Source of the DNA: Zoogloeaceae bacterium | GTDB lineage: Bacteria > Pseudomonadota > Gammaproteobacteria > Burkholderiales > Rhodocyclaceae | Length of the DNA: 64,000 nt | Assembly: GCA_024235635.1 (NCBI GenBank) | Contig: JACKMA010000001.1 | Location: forward strand, 744,001-808,000 | Direction of reading: 5' to 3' | Part shown: positions 15,440 through 24,655 of the stretch, piece after piece | How positions within the stretch are numbered: the stretch's first letter is position 1 | Layout of the letters: every line of letters starts with the position of its first letter | The notes under the pieces: generated by a model | What the model saw: the letters and a program-made list of their open reading frames with translations, nothing else | What the model was told of the DNA's origin: nothing | Database searches by the model: none | Position numbers and translations under genes: made by a program

Positions 15440-16840
15440 ATGGAACTCGATGACATCCGGAACATTCTGCCGCTGTTCCTGAGGCACTCGAACGCCGCAG
15501 TCGCGATCAAGGACCTCGACGGCAGCTATCTGTTCGGCAACAGCGCGTTCGAACGCTTCGCCGGTGCGGCGCCGGGCGGCGTCGTCGGCGCATGCGACGC
15601 CGACCTGCTGTCGCCCGAACGGGCCCGACGGGCGGCCGAAGCCGAACGCGAGATTCTGACCTCCGGTCGTGCCGTCAGTGAGAGCGAAACCTTCGTCAGC
15701 CGAGGGGAGACGATATGCTTTCAGGTGGCCCGGTTTCCGATCTTCGGTGAGCACGAACGGCACGTGGCGATCGGCGTGATCGCCGTCGAATGCCTGCCGC
15801 GGACCGACAACGTGGTGGACGCCGAGCGCGCGCTGAAACAGGCGCAGGAGGCCAACGCGCAGTTGCGCAGCGCGATCTTCACGCTGGAGGAGCTGGCCAG
15901 CACCGACCGCCTGACCAACGCCTGGAACCGGCGCCGATTCGAGGAAACCATCGAGGGTGAGACCCACCGCTCGGCCCGCTACGGTCATCCGCTGTCGATG
16001 CTGCTGATCGACGTCGACCACTTCAAGCGCGTCAATGACGAATTCGGTCACCGCGAGGGCGACCGGGTCCTGGTGGCGATCAGCTCACTGATACGCGCGA
16101 TCATGCGCAAGTCCGATTCGCTGACGAGATGGGGTGGCGAGGAATTCATCGTGTTGATGCCCAATACTGGACTCGGCCGGGCCCAGGCCACCGCCCGGCG
16201 GATCTGCGAAACCGTCGCGGATTCGGAGATCGAGGGCATCGGCCGGCTGACCGTCAGCGTCGGTGTCGCCGAGTACCTGCCCTCCGAAACCTCGGACGAG
16301 TGGATCGAGCGCGCCGATCGCGCGATGTATCTCGCCAAGGAGGGCGGTCGCAACCGGGTCGAGGCAGATGCCCGCCGGGCCCTGACCCAGAACCACATCG
16401 AGCATCTGGAGGGCAACTTCGTCCAGTTGGTGTGGAAAGACATGTTCTGCAGTGGCCATCCGCTGATCGATGGACAGCACCGGGACCTTTTTGCGCGCGC
16501 CAACGAGCTGCTCGACGCGATGCTGTCCGGACGACCGCGCGACGAGATCCTGCTGACAATCGAGCATCTGCTGTTCGACGTCGGCAAGCATTTTCGCGAC
16601 GAGGAGTGGATTCTCGGCGCACTCGAGTTCGGTCATCTCGACGGCCACCGACAGGAGCACGCACGATTGATGACGCGCTGCCATGCCCTGGTCGGCGAAT
16701 TCGAGGCCGGCATCGTCCCGATCGGCGAGCTGTTCGAGTTCCTCGCCCATGAACTGGTGACGCGCCACATCCTCGGCACCGACCGCGAATACTTCGACCT
16801 GATCCGGCACAGTGCCGTTTCCTTGCCGCTACCCGAGTAA
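15440..16840 (+). CDS. Diguanylate cyclase with PAS and C-terminal hemerythrin domain
   Basis: A 466-residue soluble signalling enzyme making c-di-GMP. A PAS domain (~10-125; VAIKDLDGSYLFGNSAFERF) and a short helix precede the GGDEF domain: ASTDRLTNAWNRRRFEE, DVDHFKRVNDEFGH, active site RWGGEEF and, five residues before GGEEF, an RKSD inhibitory site. The last ~130 residues are a hemerythrin domain (SGHPLIDGQHRDLF, HFRDEE, HRQEHARL, HILGTDREYF) with all di-iron ligands. The ATG at 15440 has GGAG 4-8 nt upstream; the ATG at 15416 is less likely. The layout implies O2- or redox-controlled c-di-GMP synthesis with product inhibition. It stands alone. Confidence 0.9.
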   Translation: MELDDIRNILPLFLRHSNAAVAIKDLDGSYLFGNSAFERFAGAAPGGVVGACDADLLSPERARRAAEAEREILTSGRAVSESETFVSRGETICFQVARFPIFGEHERHVAIGVIAVECLPRTDNVVDAERALKQAQEANAQLRSAIFTLEELASTDRLTNAWNRRRFEETIEGETHRSARYGHPLSMLLIDVDHFKRVNDEFGHREGDRVLVAISSLIRAIMRKSDSLTRWGGEEFIVLMPNTGLGRAQATARRICETVADSEIEGIGRLTVSVGVAEYLPSETSDEWIERADRAMYLAKEGGRNRVEADARRALTQNHIEHLEGNFVQLVWKDMFCSGHPLIDGQHRDLFARANELLDAMLSGRPRDEILLTIEHLLFDVGKHFRDEEWILGALEFGHLDGHRQEHARLMTRCHALVGEFEAGIVPIGELFEFLAHELVTRHILGTDREYFDLIRHSAVSLPLPE

Positions 16841-16873
16841 GGCGCAGGGCCCACGCGCGAGACCGGAACCTAG

Positions 16874-16917
16874 CTTTCTGTAGAAAGAAAAATACTCTAT
16901 GCTTTCTATAGAGGAGG
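16874..16917 (+). promoter_or_regulatory. Operator and ribosome site of the toxin-antitoxin pair
   Basis: CTTTCT-GT-AGAAAG at 16874-16887 is a perfect palindrome. A partial second copy, CTTTCTATAGAG, begins at 16902. The AT-rich stretch between them holds the likely promoter, and AGGAGG at 16912-16917 is a near-perfect ribosome site 6 nt before the antitoxin ATG. Tandem palindromes over the promoter fit autoregulation by the antitoxin. Confidence 0.65.
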
Positions 16918-16923
16918 TAAGTC

Positions 16924-17304
16924 ATGTCATCGGGTGAACACCGGATCGGCGAGCGGCCCGCCGCTGCCGAGGTGCTGACGAAAGCCGTGGCCCGGGCCGC
17001 CGAACGCCTGGCAGTCCCGCGCCAGTTGCTGGCGCGGGTACTCGGACTCAGCCCGGCTACGATCAGCCGCCTGTTCGCGGGGCAGTACCAGCTCGATCCG
17101 CGACGCAAGGAATGGGAGTTCGCGTTGCTGTTCGTCCGCGTCTTTCGATCCCTCGATTCGATCGTCGGCAGCGAGTCGGCCGCACGTCAGTGGCTCAAGG
17201 CCAGCAACCGGGGACTCAATGGCCGCCCGGTCGATCTGATCGGCAGTACCGAAGGACTGGTTCGTGTCGTCCAGTACCTGGACGCCTCGCGCGGTATCGT
17301 CTGA
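16924..17304 (+). CDS. Xre/MbcA/ParS-type antitoxin
   Basis: A 126-residue antitoxin. An Xre-like helix-turn-helix (RLAVPRQLLARVLGLSPATI) occupies residues ~25-55. A DUF2384-type C-terminal toxin-binding region follows: LFVRVFRSLDSIVGSESAAR, WLKASNRGLNGRPVDLIG, STEGLVRVVQYLDA. This is the canonical partner of RES toxins, and the RES gene overlaps it by 41 nt. The palindromes just upstream suggest it represses its own promoter. A strong AGGAGG site favours antitoxin over toxin synthesis. Confidence 0.9.
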   Translation: MSSGEHRIGERPAAAEVLTKAVARAAERLAVPRQLLARVLGLSPATISRLFAGQYQLDPRRKEWEFALLFVRVFRSLDSIVGSESAARQWLKASNRGLNGRPVDLIGSTEGLVRVVQYLDASRGIV

Positions 17305-18001
17305 AGCGGACCACTGGCGCGGCATCGTCTGGCGCGCGGTCGAGGCCCAATACACTGCGGCCACGATGAAGCTGGTGGATTCCGCCACCGAACAGGACCT
17401 GCTCGAGGCCCTGCTCGACGGTGCCAAGCCGGAGTGGCCGCAAGACACGCTGCGACTCGATTTTCTGTTGGCAACGCCGTTCCGCTATCCACCGCGAGCG
17501 GGCGGTTCGCGCTTTCGCGCCGAGGCCGATCCCGGTGTCTTCTATGGTGCCGGTTCGGTACGGACCGCCTGTGCCGAACTGGGCTACTGGCGCTGGCGCT
17601 TCCTGCGGGACGCACCCGAACTCGAACGGCTCGAACCGGTCGCCCACACGGCGTTTCGCAGCCAGATCGACACCCGCGCGGTCGACCTGCGGGTCCCACC
17701 CTTCGATCGCGACCGCGATGCCTGGGGCCACCCGTCCGACTATCGCCGATGCCAGGACTTCGCGGCCCAATGCAGACAGACCGACCTCGGCGCCATCGTC
17801 TATGCTTCGGTACGCGACCCCGAACCCGGCTGGTGCATCGCGCTGTTGCGTGCCGGCGCGTTTGCCCGCCCACGGCCGCTCACCGGCAACCAGACCTGGT
17901 GGCTCGCGGTCAATGCCGACGAGGTCGTCTGGCGCAGGCGCCAGCAGTCACTGGTGGTGGATATGCGCCGCTGGCAAAACCAAGCGGAGGGATCCCGATG
18001 A
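17264..18001 (+). CDS. RES-domain toxin (NAD-depleting)
   Basis: A 245-residue RES toxin. Typical pattern: WRAVEAQYTAATMKLVDSAT, LLATPFRYPPRAGGSRFR, DPGVFYGAGSVRTACAELGY, DLGAIVYASVRDPEPG, with the conserved R, Y and E residues of the NAD-binding pocket present. Characterised relatives (MbcT, ParT) degrade or use NAD+. Start: GTG 17264 keeps the conserved WRAVEAQ segment and has GAAGGA 7 nt upstream; the first ATG at about 17366 would remove it. The 41-nt overlap with the antitoxin couples translation. Its stop overlaps the next gene as ATGA, which is unusual for a toxin-antitoxin module. Confidence 0.88.
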   Translation: MSSSTWTPRAVSSEADHWRGIVWRAVEAQYTAATMKLVDSATEQDLLEALLDGAKPEWPQDTLRLDFLLATPFRYPPRAGGSRFRAEADPGVFYGAGSVRTACAELGYWRWRFLRDAPELERLEPVAHTAFRSQIDTRAVDLRVPPFDRDRDAWGHPSDYRRCQDFAAQCRQTDLGAIVYASVRDPEPGWCIALLRAGAFARPRPLTGNQTWWLAVNADEVVWRRRQQSLVVDMRRWQNQAEGSR

Positions 18002-18354
18002 AACGTCTGCTGGCCCCGATTGCCCTGGTCTTCACGGCCTCACTGCCGGCCGGCGAGGCCGACGTGGTATCGGCCGAAGCCCATTGCGACAGCGACCGAA
18101 ACTGTCGCTTCGACGTTACCGTCCGCCATGCCGACGAAGGCTGGAGCCACTACGCCGATCGGTGGGACATTCTGGGCCCGGATGGACAACTGCTCGGCCG
18201 CCGGACCTTGCTGCACCCACACGTCTCCGAGCAACCCTTCACGCGCTCGCTCGGCGGCTTACGAATTCCGGCCGGACTAGAATCGGTGCGCATCCGCGCC
18301 CACGACAAGGTTCATGGCGACGGCGGTCACGAAGTCGTCGTCGACCTTCACTGA
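17998..18354 (+). CDS. Small secreted protein coupled to the RES toxin
   Basis: A 118-residue exported protein with a short signal peptide (KRLLAPIALVFTASLPAG). The mature part is beta-rich: CRFDVTVRHADEGWSHYADRW, LLGRRTLLHPHVSEQPFTRS, VRIRAHDKVHGDGGHEVVVDL. I recall this as an uncharacterised conserved family of secreted proteins with no known role. The start overlaps the RES stop by 4 nt, so it is translated with the toxin even though it is exported. This is either chance operon structure or an unexplored link. It converges on the cytochrome gene. Confidence 0.65.
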   Translation: MKRLLAPIALVFTASLPAGEADVVSAEAHCDSDRNCRFDVTVRHADEGWSHYADRWDILGPDGQLLGRRTLLHPHVSEQPFTRSLGGLRIPAGLESVRIRAHDKVHGDGGHEVVVDLH

Positions 18355-18411
18355 TCCGCATTCCGGCCCCCGGGCCTCGGCACGATGCCCGCGCCGGCGA
18401 CACGGATTCGG

Positions 18412-18813
18412 TCACAGCGCGTGGCAGGTCAGGCACAACGTTGCCGGATCCCGCCTCAGATAGGTCTGGGTCGCGACTGCCGAATCAGCGGGCGGCATCG
18501 CGTCGTGGCAACTGGCGCAGATCACCTGGCGGTCGGGGCCAAACACCCGCGTTTCGGCGCGGTCGGGTTCGCCATCACGATCGTCGTCGAAGAACCAGAA
18601 CGCATCGGTGCAGCCGTCCGGCTGCCTGAAATCCGGCGACAGCGGCAGGCTGCGCCCGATCGGGTGGTGATTCGGCCGTTCAGGCTCGGTCGGCGGCGCG
18701 TCGAGACCCACCTGGCACTGGGCCGCCACGCCGGGCGACAGTGCCAGGGCGGCCAGCAGCACCAGCGCACCGGGCAGCGACCACAGCCGTATCGCCACGT
18801 AGTCGGCATTCAT
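18412..18813 (-). CDS. Small secreted diheme c-type cytochrome
   Basis: A 133-residue protein with an N-terminal membrane or signal segment (LPGALVLLAALALSPGVAA) and two CxxCH heme motifs, CASCH and CLTCH, near residues ~100 and ~130. The second is almost at the C-terminus. The central part is Pro/Asp-rich (FWFFDDDRDGEPDRAETRVF) and looks like an EF-hand-style calcium loop. It resembles doubled-CXXCH periplasmic electron carriers. No oxidoreductase partner is adjacent. It diverges from trxC. Confidence 0.7.
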   Translation of the reverse strand: MNADYVAIRLWSLPGALVLLAALALSPGVAAQCQVGLDAPPTEPERPNHHPIGRSLPLSPDFRQPDGCTDAFWFFDDDRDGEPDRAETRVFGPDRQVICASCHDAMPPADSAVATQTYLRRDPATLCLTCHAL

Positions 18814-18894
18814 GTCGTCATTCTAGGCGAGCACTCTTGATCGGCGGCCGGCCACCCCCATCTGATCCAGTAACAAAGCATTGACGGACGATCC

Positions 18895-19338
18895 ATGATG
18901 TCCCGCGACAGCCTGATCCTGGCATGCCCGGCTTGCGATTCTCTCAATCGTTTGCCGACCACGCGTCTCGGCGACGCGCCGAACTGTGGCAAGTGCCACG
19001 CGCCACTGTTCCAGCAGCGCCCGATCGCACTCGACCTGAACAATTTCGAGATTCATTCGGGACGCGCCGACCTGCCCCTGCTGGTCGATTTCTGGGCACC
19101 CTGGTGCGGCCCGTGTCGCGCGATGGCACCTGCCTTCGAAGAGGCGGCACGGCTGCTCGAACCCGGTGTGCGACTGGCCAAGGTCAATACCGAAGACGAA
19201 CCGTCACTGGCCGCCCGCTACGGCATTCGGTCGATTCCGACGCTGGTGCTGTTCCGCGGTGGCCGCGAAGTGGCCCGGCAGGCCGGCGCGATGAACGCGG
19301 ACGGCATCGTGCGATGGGTGCGCGCCCAGGCCCACTGA
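18895..19338 (+). CDS. trxC: Thioredoxin 2
   Basis: A 147-residue cytosolic thioredoxin reducing protein disulfides. The N-terminal zinc finger typical of TrxC is present: CPACDSLNRLP and CGKCHAPLF. The thioredoxin fold follows with the active site WAPWCGPC, KVNTEDEPSLAARYGIRSIP (cis-Pro) and the terminal helix. Two adjacent ATG codons open the frame (18895 and 18898), and either may be used. Single gene; recQ follows after 66 bp. TrxC is generally linked to oxidative stress. Confidence 0.93.
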   Translation: MMSRDSLILACPACDSLNRLPTTRLGDAPNCGKCHAPLFQQRPIALDLNNFEIHSGRADLPLLVDFWAPWCGPCRAMAPAFEEAARLLEPGVRLAKVNTEDEPSLAARYGIRSIPTLVLFRGGREVARQAGAMNADGIVRWVRAQAH

Positions 19339-19404
19339 GCGACGCGGCAGCCTGACGCGGGCGCCGGCGTCACCGGCGGCAAATGCGAGCTAAAATCGGC
19401 GCCC

Positions 19405-21210
<1,806 letters not shown>

Positions 21211-21510
21211 CCATCAAGGCACACTTTTTTACATAGTTGGCGACGAGCGTCGAACCCGCTTCGATCAAGCCCGAACGAAATGCTCCGTTACCGATTCGAC
21301 ACCGGTAACGCCGCGGTCGGCGCTGCCGGTCTTGCCGGAGTGCCCCGTGCTGCCTCGCCGATCCCTGTTTCCCGTCCTCACCCGCGACAATGCCGACGCA
21401 AGTGCCCTGTTCGCCGACCACAAGCGGCGCGCCCCTGCCGTCGAACCTGCCGGCGACGCCCTCGCCATCAGCGGATCGATCCTTCACGCGCAAGGAAAAG
21501 GCGGCCACCG
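21211..21510 (+). other. Non-coding stretch after recQ
   Basis: Three hundred bases without a convincing gene. A T-run at about 21224-21232 and an ACATAG element follow recQ and may be a weak terminator or promoter. GGAAAAGGCGG just before 21511 provides the ribosome site of the next gene. Confidence 0.4.
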
Positions 21511-22623
21511 ATGAGCGAACGCCGTGTCGTCCGGATCTGTCACGCCGGCATGGAAGAGGCCGAGGTCCGCCGCTTCGAGGTCTTCGTCCGCCACGTCGAG
21601 AACGTGGAATGCCGCTTGGTGGATGAGACCGACGCCGATGTCGCCATGATCGATACCGACGGCGAGCTGGGCACCTATCTGGTGCGCGCCCACCGCATGC
21701 TGTTCCCCGGTCGCCCCATCATCCACGTTTCGGCCCAGGGCTCGCTGGGTCGTGATGCCTTGTCGGTGTGGGCACGCAAGCCGGTCGATCCGAAGGCCTT
21801 CGGAGATGCCGTGGCACGGGCCCTGGCCGGCGCCTCACCGCCGGCCAGCCGTGGCGGCAGCACGCCCGCCGCAGGGCGCCGTGCGTCGGCGCTGAGCCTG
21901 GACCGCAATGCCGAACGCACCGCCAATCTCTACGTCGGCACGATGTCGGACATCGACGTCCGCGATCCAGCCCAGCGCGAACGCGCCAGCTATCATGCCG
22001 GCAACTATCTGCAGGGGCTGTTCGAATCCGCCCGGCGCTTCGCCCGTGAGAACGGTACGGCCGCGGCCTTGCTGCATCGGCAGGACCGCATCCTCACCTT
22101 GAATGCCAACGGACACAGCTATACCACGTCGCTCGACCGTCGCAGCCTGCGCTCGCTCGGTCTGATTCCGCTGGCCAGGCAGGATTTTCGGATCGTCGTC
22201 GGCAGCGCTCGCGAGGAGGGGCCATGGCATCCGGCCACGCCACTACTCTGGGAACTCGCATTGTGGGCCGCACGTGGCCGGATTCCGTTCGGCGTGCCCT
22301 TCGATGCGCCGGTACGGCTGCTGCGCTGGCCCAACCTGACCCGCCTCGCACTGCCCCCCGACGCGATCCGGATCGCCGGACTGTGGTCGGGGCATCCGAC
22401 CTCCCTGCTGCTGAGTGCTCGCGCCCTGCAAGTGCCCCAGCGCCATGTCTTTGCATTCTTCAGTGCGTGCCGCGCGCTCGACCTGCTGCGGCTCGAGGAA
22501 GCGCCGAAGAACCTGCCGGCGAGCGAGCAGGCGCGCCCCGCACGTGGATCGGCAAGCCGCGGGCTGTTCGACCGCATCCTCGACAAGCTGCCCGGCCGCG
22601 CCCCCGGGGACGCACAACCGTGA
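21511..22623 (+). CDS. Pseudo-receiver protein partnered with a small GTPase
   Basis: A 370-residue soluble protein. Residues 1-110 look like a receiver-domain fold (VRICHAGMEEAEVRRFEVF, DVAMIDTDGELG, FPGRPIIHVS, WARKPVDPKAFGDAVARAL) in which the KP pair of a receiver is kept but the phospho-acceptor region is altered. After a Pro/Ser-rich linker the C-terminal ~230 residues are unknown (AERTANLYVGTMSDIDVRD, RILTLNANGHSYTTSLDRR, LLRWPNLTRLALPPDAIRI). The stop overlaps the GTPase start as GTGA. The likely role is adaptor or effector for that GTPase, which is inference from coupling. Confidence 0.65.
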   Translation: MSERRVVRICHAGMEEAEVRRFEVFVRHVENVECRLVDETDADVAMIDTDGELGTYLVRAHRMLFPGRPIIHVSAQGSLGRDALSVWARKPVDPKAFGDAVARALAGASPPASRGGSTPAAGRRASALSLDRNAERTANLYVGTMSDIDVRDPAQRERASYHAGNYLQGLFESARRFARENGTAAALLHRQDRILTLNANGHSYTTSLDRRSLRSLGLIPLARQDFRIVVGSAREEGPWHPATPLLWELALWAARGRIPFGVPFDAPVRLLRWPNLTRLALPPDAIRIAGLWSGHPTSLLLSARALQVPQRHVFAFFSACRALDLLRLEEAPKNLPASEQARPARGSASRGLFDRILDKLPGRAPGDAQP

Positions 22624-23153
22624 CGAGCCGCTTCAAGATCATCTTCTCGGGACCGCTCGGCGCAGGAAAGTCGGCGGCCATCGCAGCGGTCAGCGACGTC
22701 TCCCCGGTCCATGGCGAAGGCAGCACGGGCGGCGGAGACCCGGCACGCAGCCGGATGGACATGGATTACGGTGCGATGCGCCTCGGCGACGGCTCCACCG
22801 TGCACCTCTACGGTGCGCCGGGCCGCGAACCGCTGGAGGCGACACGCGACATCCTGACCGAAGGTGGCATCGGCCTGATCCTGTTGATCGACGGCTCACG
22901 CGACGACCCGCTGGCCGATCTCGCACAGTTCGTCGCGGGCTTCGAACGGTTCATCGCCAGTACCGGCCTGGTGATCGGGGTGACTCACCGCGACCGCTCG
23001 GCCACCCCGGCGCTCGACGCCTTCGCCGACAAGCTCGAAGCGGCCGGCTACGGCGCGGTGCCTGTGTTCGAGGCGGATGCCCGCGACCGTCGCGACGTCA
23101 GCATCCTGATCGAGGCCCTGCTGAGCCTGATCGATCCGGTCGCACGTGCTTGA
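22620..23153 (+). CDS. COG2229-type small GTPase
   Basis: A 177-residue Ras-like GTPase. P-loop GPLGAGKSAA, switch region MDMDYGAMRLGDGSTVHLYG, the G3-equivalent YGAPGREPLEATRD (lacking the usual Asp), IGLILLIDGSRDDPLADL, and the G4-equivalent VTHRD in place of NKxD. The family is widespread in environmental bacteria and often lies beside roadblock, receiver or polarity proteins. GTG start overlapping the upstream gene's stop by 4 nt. With its partner it probably forms a signalling or positioning switch. Biochemical function not known. Confidence 0.85.
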   Translation: MTSRFKIIFSGPLGAGKSAAIAAVSDVSPVHGEGSTGGGDPARSRMDMDYGAMRLGDGSTVHLYGAPGREPLEATRDILTEGGIGLILLIDGSRDDPLADLAQFVAGFERFIASTGLVIGVTHRDRSATPALDAFADKLEAAGYGAVPVFEADARDRRDVSILIEALLSLIDPVARA

Positions 23154-23241
23154 CCCCGACTTCCGGCACGACGCATTTCCCGCCGGACCTCGATGCGGGC
23201 TATCCTCGGCGGCTTCGGGACGATAACAGGGAAGCCCTGCC

Positions 23242-23679
23242 GTGAGCCCCCTCTTCGACCGCAACATGCTGCACGTCGGCTGGCTCGACGGCGACCATGT
23301 CTTCGACCGCGACATCGTCTGGCGGGCCTTCGTCTGCGGCGACCATCTGTTCTGTGCCGTCAGCAACGAGTGGCGGGGCAGCCGTCACGGCAGCGCGCTA
23401 CTCGACACCACCGGCCTGATCGTCGCGTGGCGAGAGGGCGAAGCACCTCGGGCAGCACGCCGACAGTCGCCCGGCGCGATGCCCGCGATGCCGATGCGAC
23501 CGTTCCGTCCAAAGCGCCCGATCGACCCGCGCCGCCCGCTGTTTCCGCAGACGCCGTTCGACGAATGGTCGCCGCTCAGTTGGCAGCAGTGGCTGATTCC
23601 GCCACCGCCGCCATCCGAGTCCGACCAGCCGGCGGCCGGCATCGACGAGACAGCGAGTGACGCCGCCACATCCGATTGA
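23242..23679 (+). CDS. 4-fold beta flower protein
   Basis: A 145-residue protein. The first ~70 residues contain repeated short beta units of the form FDRNMLHVGWLDGDHVFDRD, WRAFVCGDHLFCAV, LLDTTGLIVAWREG, matching what I recall of the 4-fold beta flower domain. The tail is Pro/Arg-rich (PMRPFRPKRPIDPRRPLFP) and ends WSPLSWQQWL, also typical. Start GTG at 23242. It lies 88 bp after the GTPase on the same strand and may be co-transcribed. Molecular function unknown. Confidence 0.6.
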   Translation: MSPLFDRNMLHVGWLDGDHVFDRDIVWRAFVCGDHLFCAVSNEWRGSRHGSALLDTTGLIVAWREGEAPRAARRQSPGAMPAMPMRPFRPKRPIDPRRPLFPQTPFDEWSPLSWQQWLIPPPPPSESDQPAAGIDETASDAATSD

Positions 23680-23696
23680 CGCCAAGATTCGGCGTC
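23678..23696. terminator. Hairpin between convergent genes
   Basis: GACGCC (23678-23683) and GGCGTC (23691-23696) form a perfect 6-bp stem with a 7-nt loop at the stop of the beta-flower gene, facing the LysR gene end. There is no T-run, so it may terminate only weakly. Confidence 0.4.
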
Positions 23697-23715
23697 GGCG
23701 AGCCGACCGCGACGA

Positions 23716-24558
23716 TCAGGGCGAGCGCTCGCCGAAGACCTGCGCCAGCGTATCCATCGCCTGCATCGGAACGCCATCGGCGTGGCGCACCATCAAGGTC
23801 GGCACGCGGGCGATCGGATCGGCCACCGGCTTCTTCTCCAGATCTGCGGCCAGCGGCGAAAGATCCAGCGCCCGCCGCGGCAGCAGGGTCCAGCCGAGGC
23901 CGGCCGAAACGCAGCCGACGATGCCTTCGAGGGTGCCCATCTCCATCACCGACGACACCGGATGGCCGCAGCGGCGCTGCCACTCGAGTGCCCGCGCGCG
24001 ATAGGCACAACCCTCGCGAAAGAGGATCAGCGGCAGGTCGTCGCAGCCGGGATCGCCGACCAGCACCAGTTCCTCCTCGACCACCGGATCGCAGACCAGC
24101 CTCGGGTGCGCGATCGGACCGGCGACGAAGGCACAGTCGAGACGGTGCGCGAGCACCTGCTCGACCAGCGCCGCCGAGGTATCGGTGGATACCTGCAGCG
24201 TGACCCCGGGGTGGTGCTTGCGCACCGCCTTCAGCGCGCGTGGCAGGTGGATCGCGGCAAACGTCTCCATCGTGCCGATCCGCAGTTCGCCGCTACCCGC
24301 ACCGACCTGCCGAACCGCGGCCTCGGTCTGCTGCGCCAGGCGCAGCAGGCGGCCGGCGTAGTCGAGCAACACGCGGCCGGGCGGTGACAGTTCCAGCCCC
24401 CGCCCCTTGCGGAAGAACAGATCGGTTCCGAGCTCCTGTTCGAGCCGGTGGATACGGCTGGTGACATTCGACTGAACCGTGTTGAGGCGCCGCGACGCGG
24501 CCAGGATGCCGCCTTCCTCGACCACGGCGACGAAGGTTCGCAGTGCGCTGAGCTCCAC
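23716..24558 (-). CDS. LysR-family regulator
   Basis: A 280-residue LysR-type regulator. Helix-turn-helix: LRTFVAVVEEGGILAASRRL, VQSNVTSRIHRLEQELGTDL, FFRKGRGLELSPPG. Effector domain: LRIGTMETFAAIHLPRAL, LDCAFVAGPIAHPRL, LILFREGCAYRARALEWQ, GCVSAGLGWTLLP. The effector half resembles the group regulating transporters. The GTG at 24558 places the domain at the usual distance; a longer frame to 24729 would overlap the divergent MFS gene. It most likely controls the divergent MFS and nitronate monooxygenase genes from the shared 97-bp region. Confidence 0.9.
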   Translation of the reverse strand: MELSALRTFVAVVEEGGILAASRRLNTVQSNVTSRIHRLEQELGTDLFFRKGRGLELSPPGRVLLDYAGRLLRLAQQTEAAVRQVGAGSGELRIGTMETFAAIHLPRALKAVRKHHPGVTLQVSTDTSAALVEQVLAHRLDCAFVAGPIAHPRLVCDPVVEEELVLVGDPGCDDLPLILFREGCAYRARALEWQRRCGHPVSSVMEMGTLEGIVGCVSAGLGWTLLPRRALDLSPLAADLEKKPVADPIARVPTLMVRHADGVPMQAMDTLAQVFGERSP

Positions 24559-24572
24559 ATCAATTCTCTTAT

Positions 24573-24591
24573 TTTGAACACAAGTATCAAA
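24573..24591. promoter_or_regulatory. LysR-box-like inverted repeat between divergent genes
   Basis: TTTGA-N9-TCAAA lies in the AT-rich 97-bp spacer between lysR and the MFS gene, 15 bp from the LysR start. Its T-N11-A form fits the LysR consensus. It is a likely autoregulation and activation site. Confidence 0.55.
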
Positions 24592-24655
24592 TTTAATCGA
24601 TTGTAGAGATATCGTAAATACGCTACCGTGGGCCATCGACCAAAGCCGACCAACC

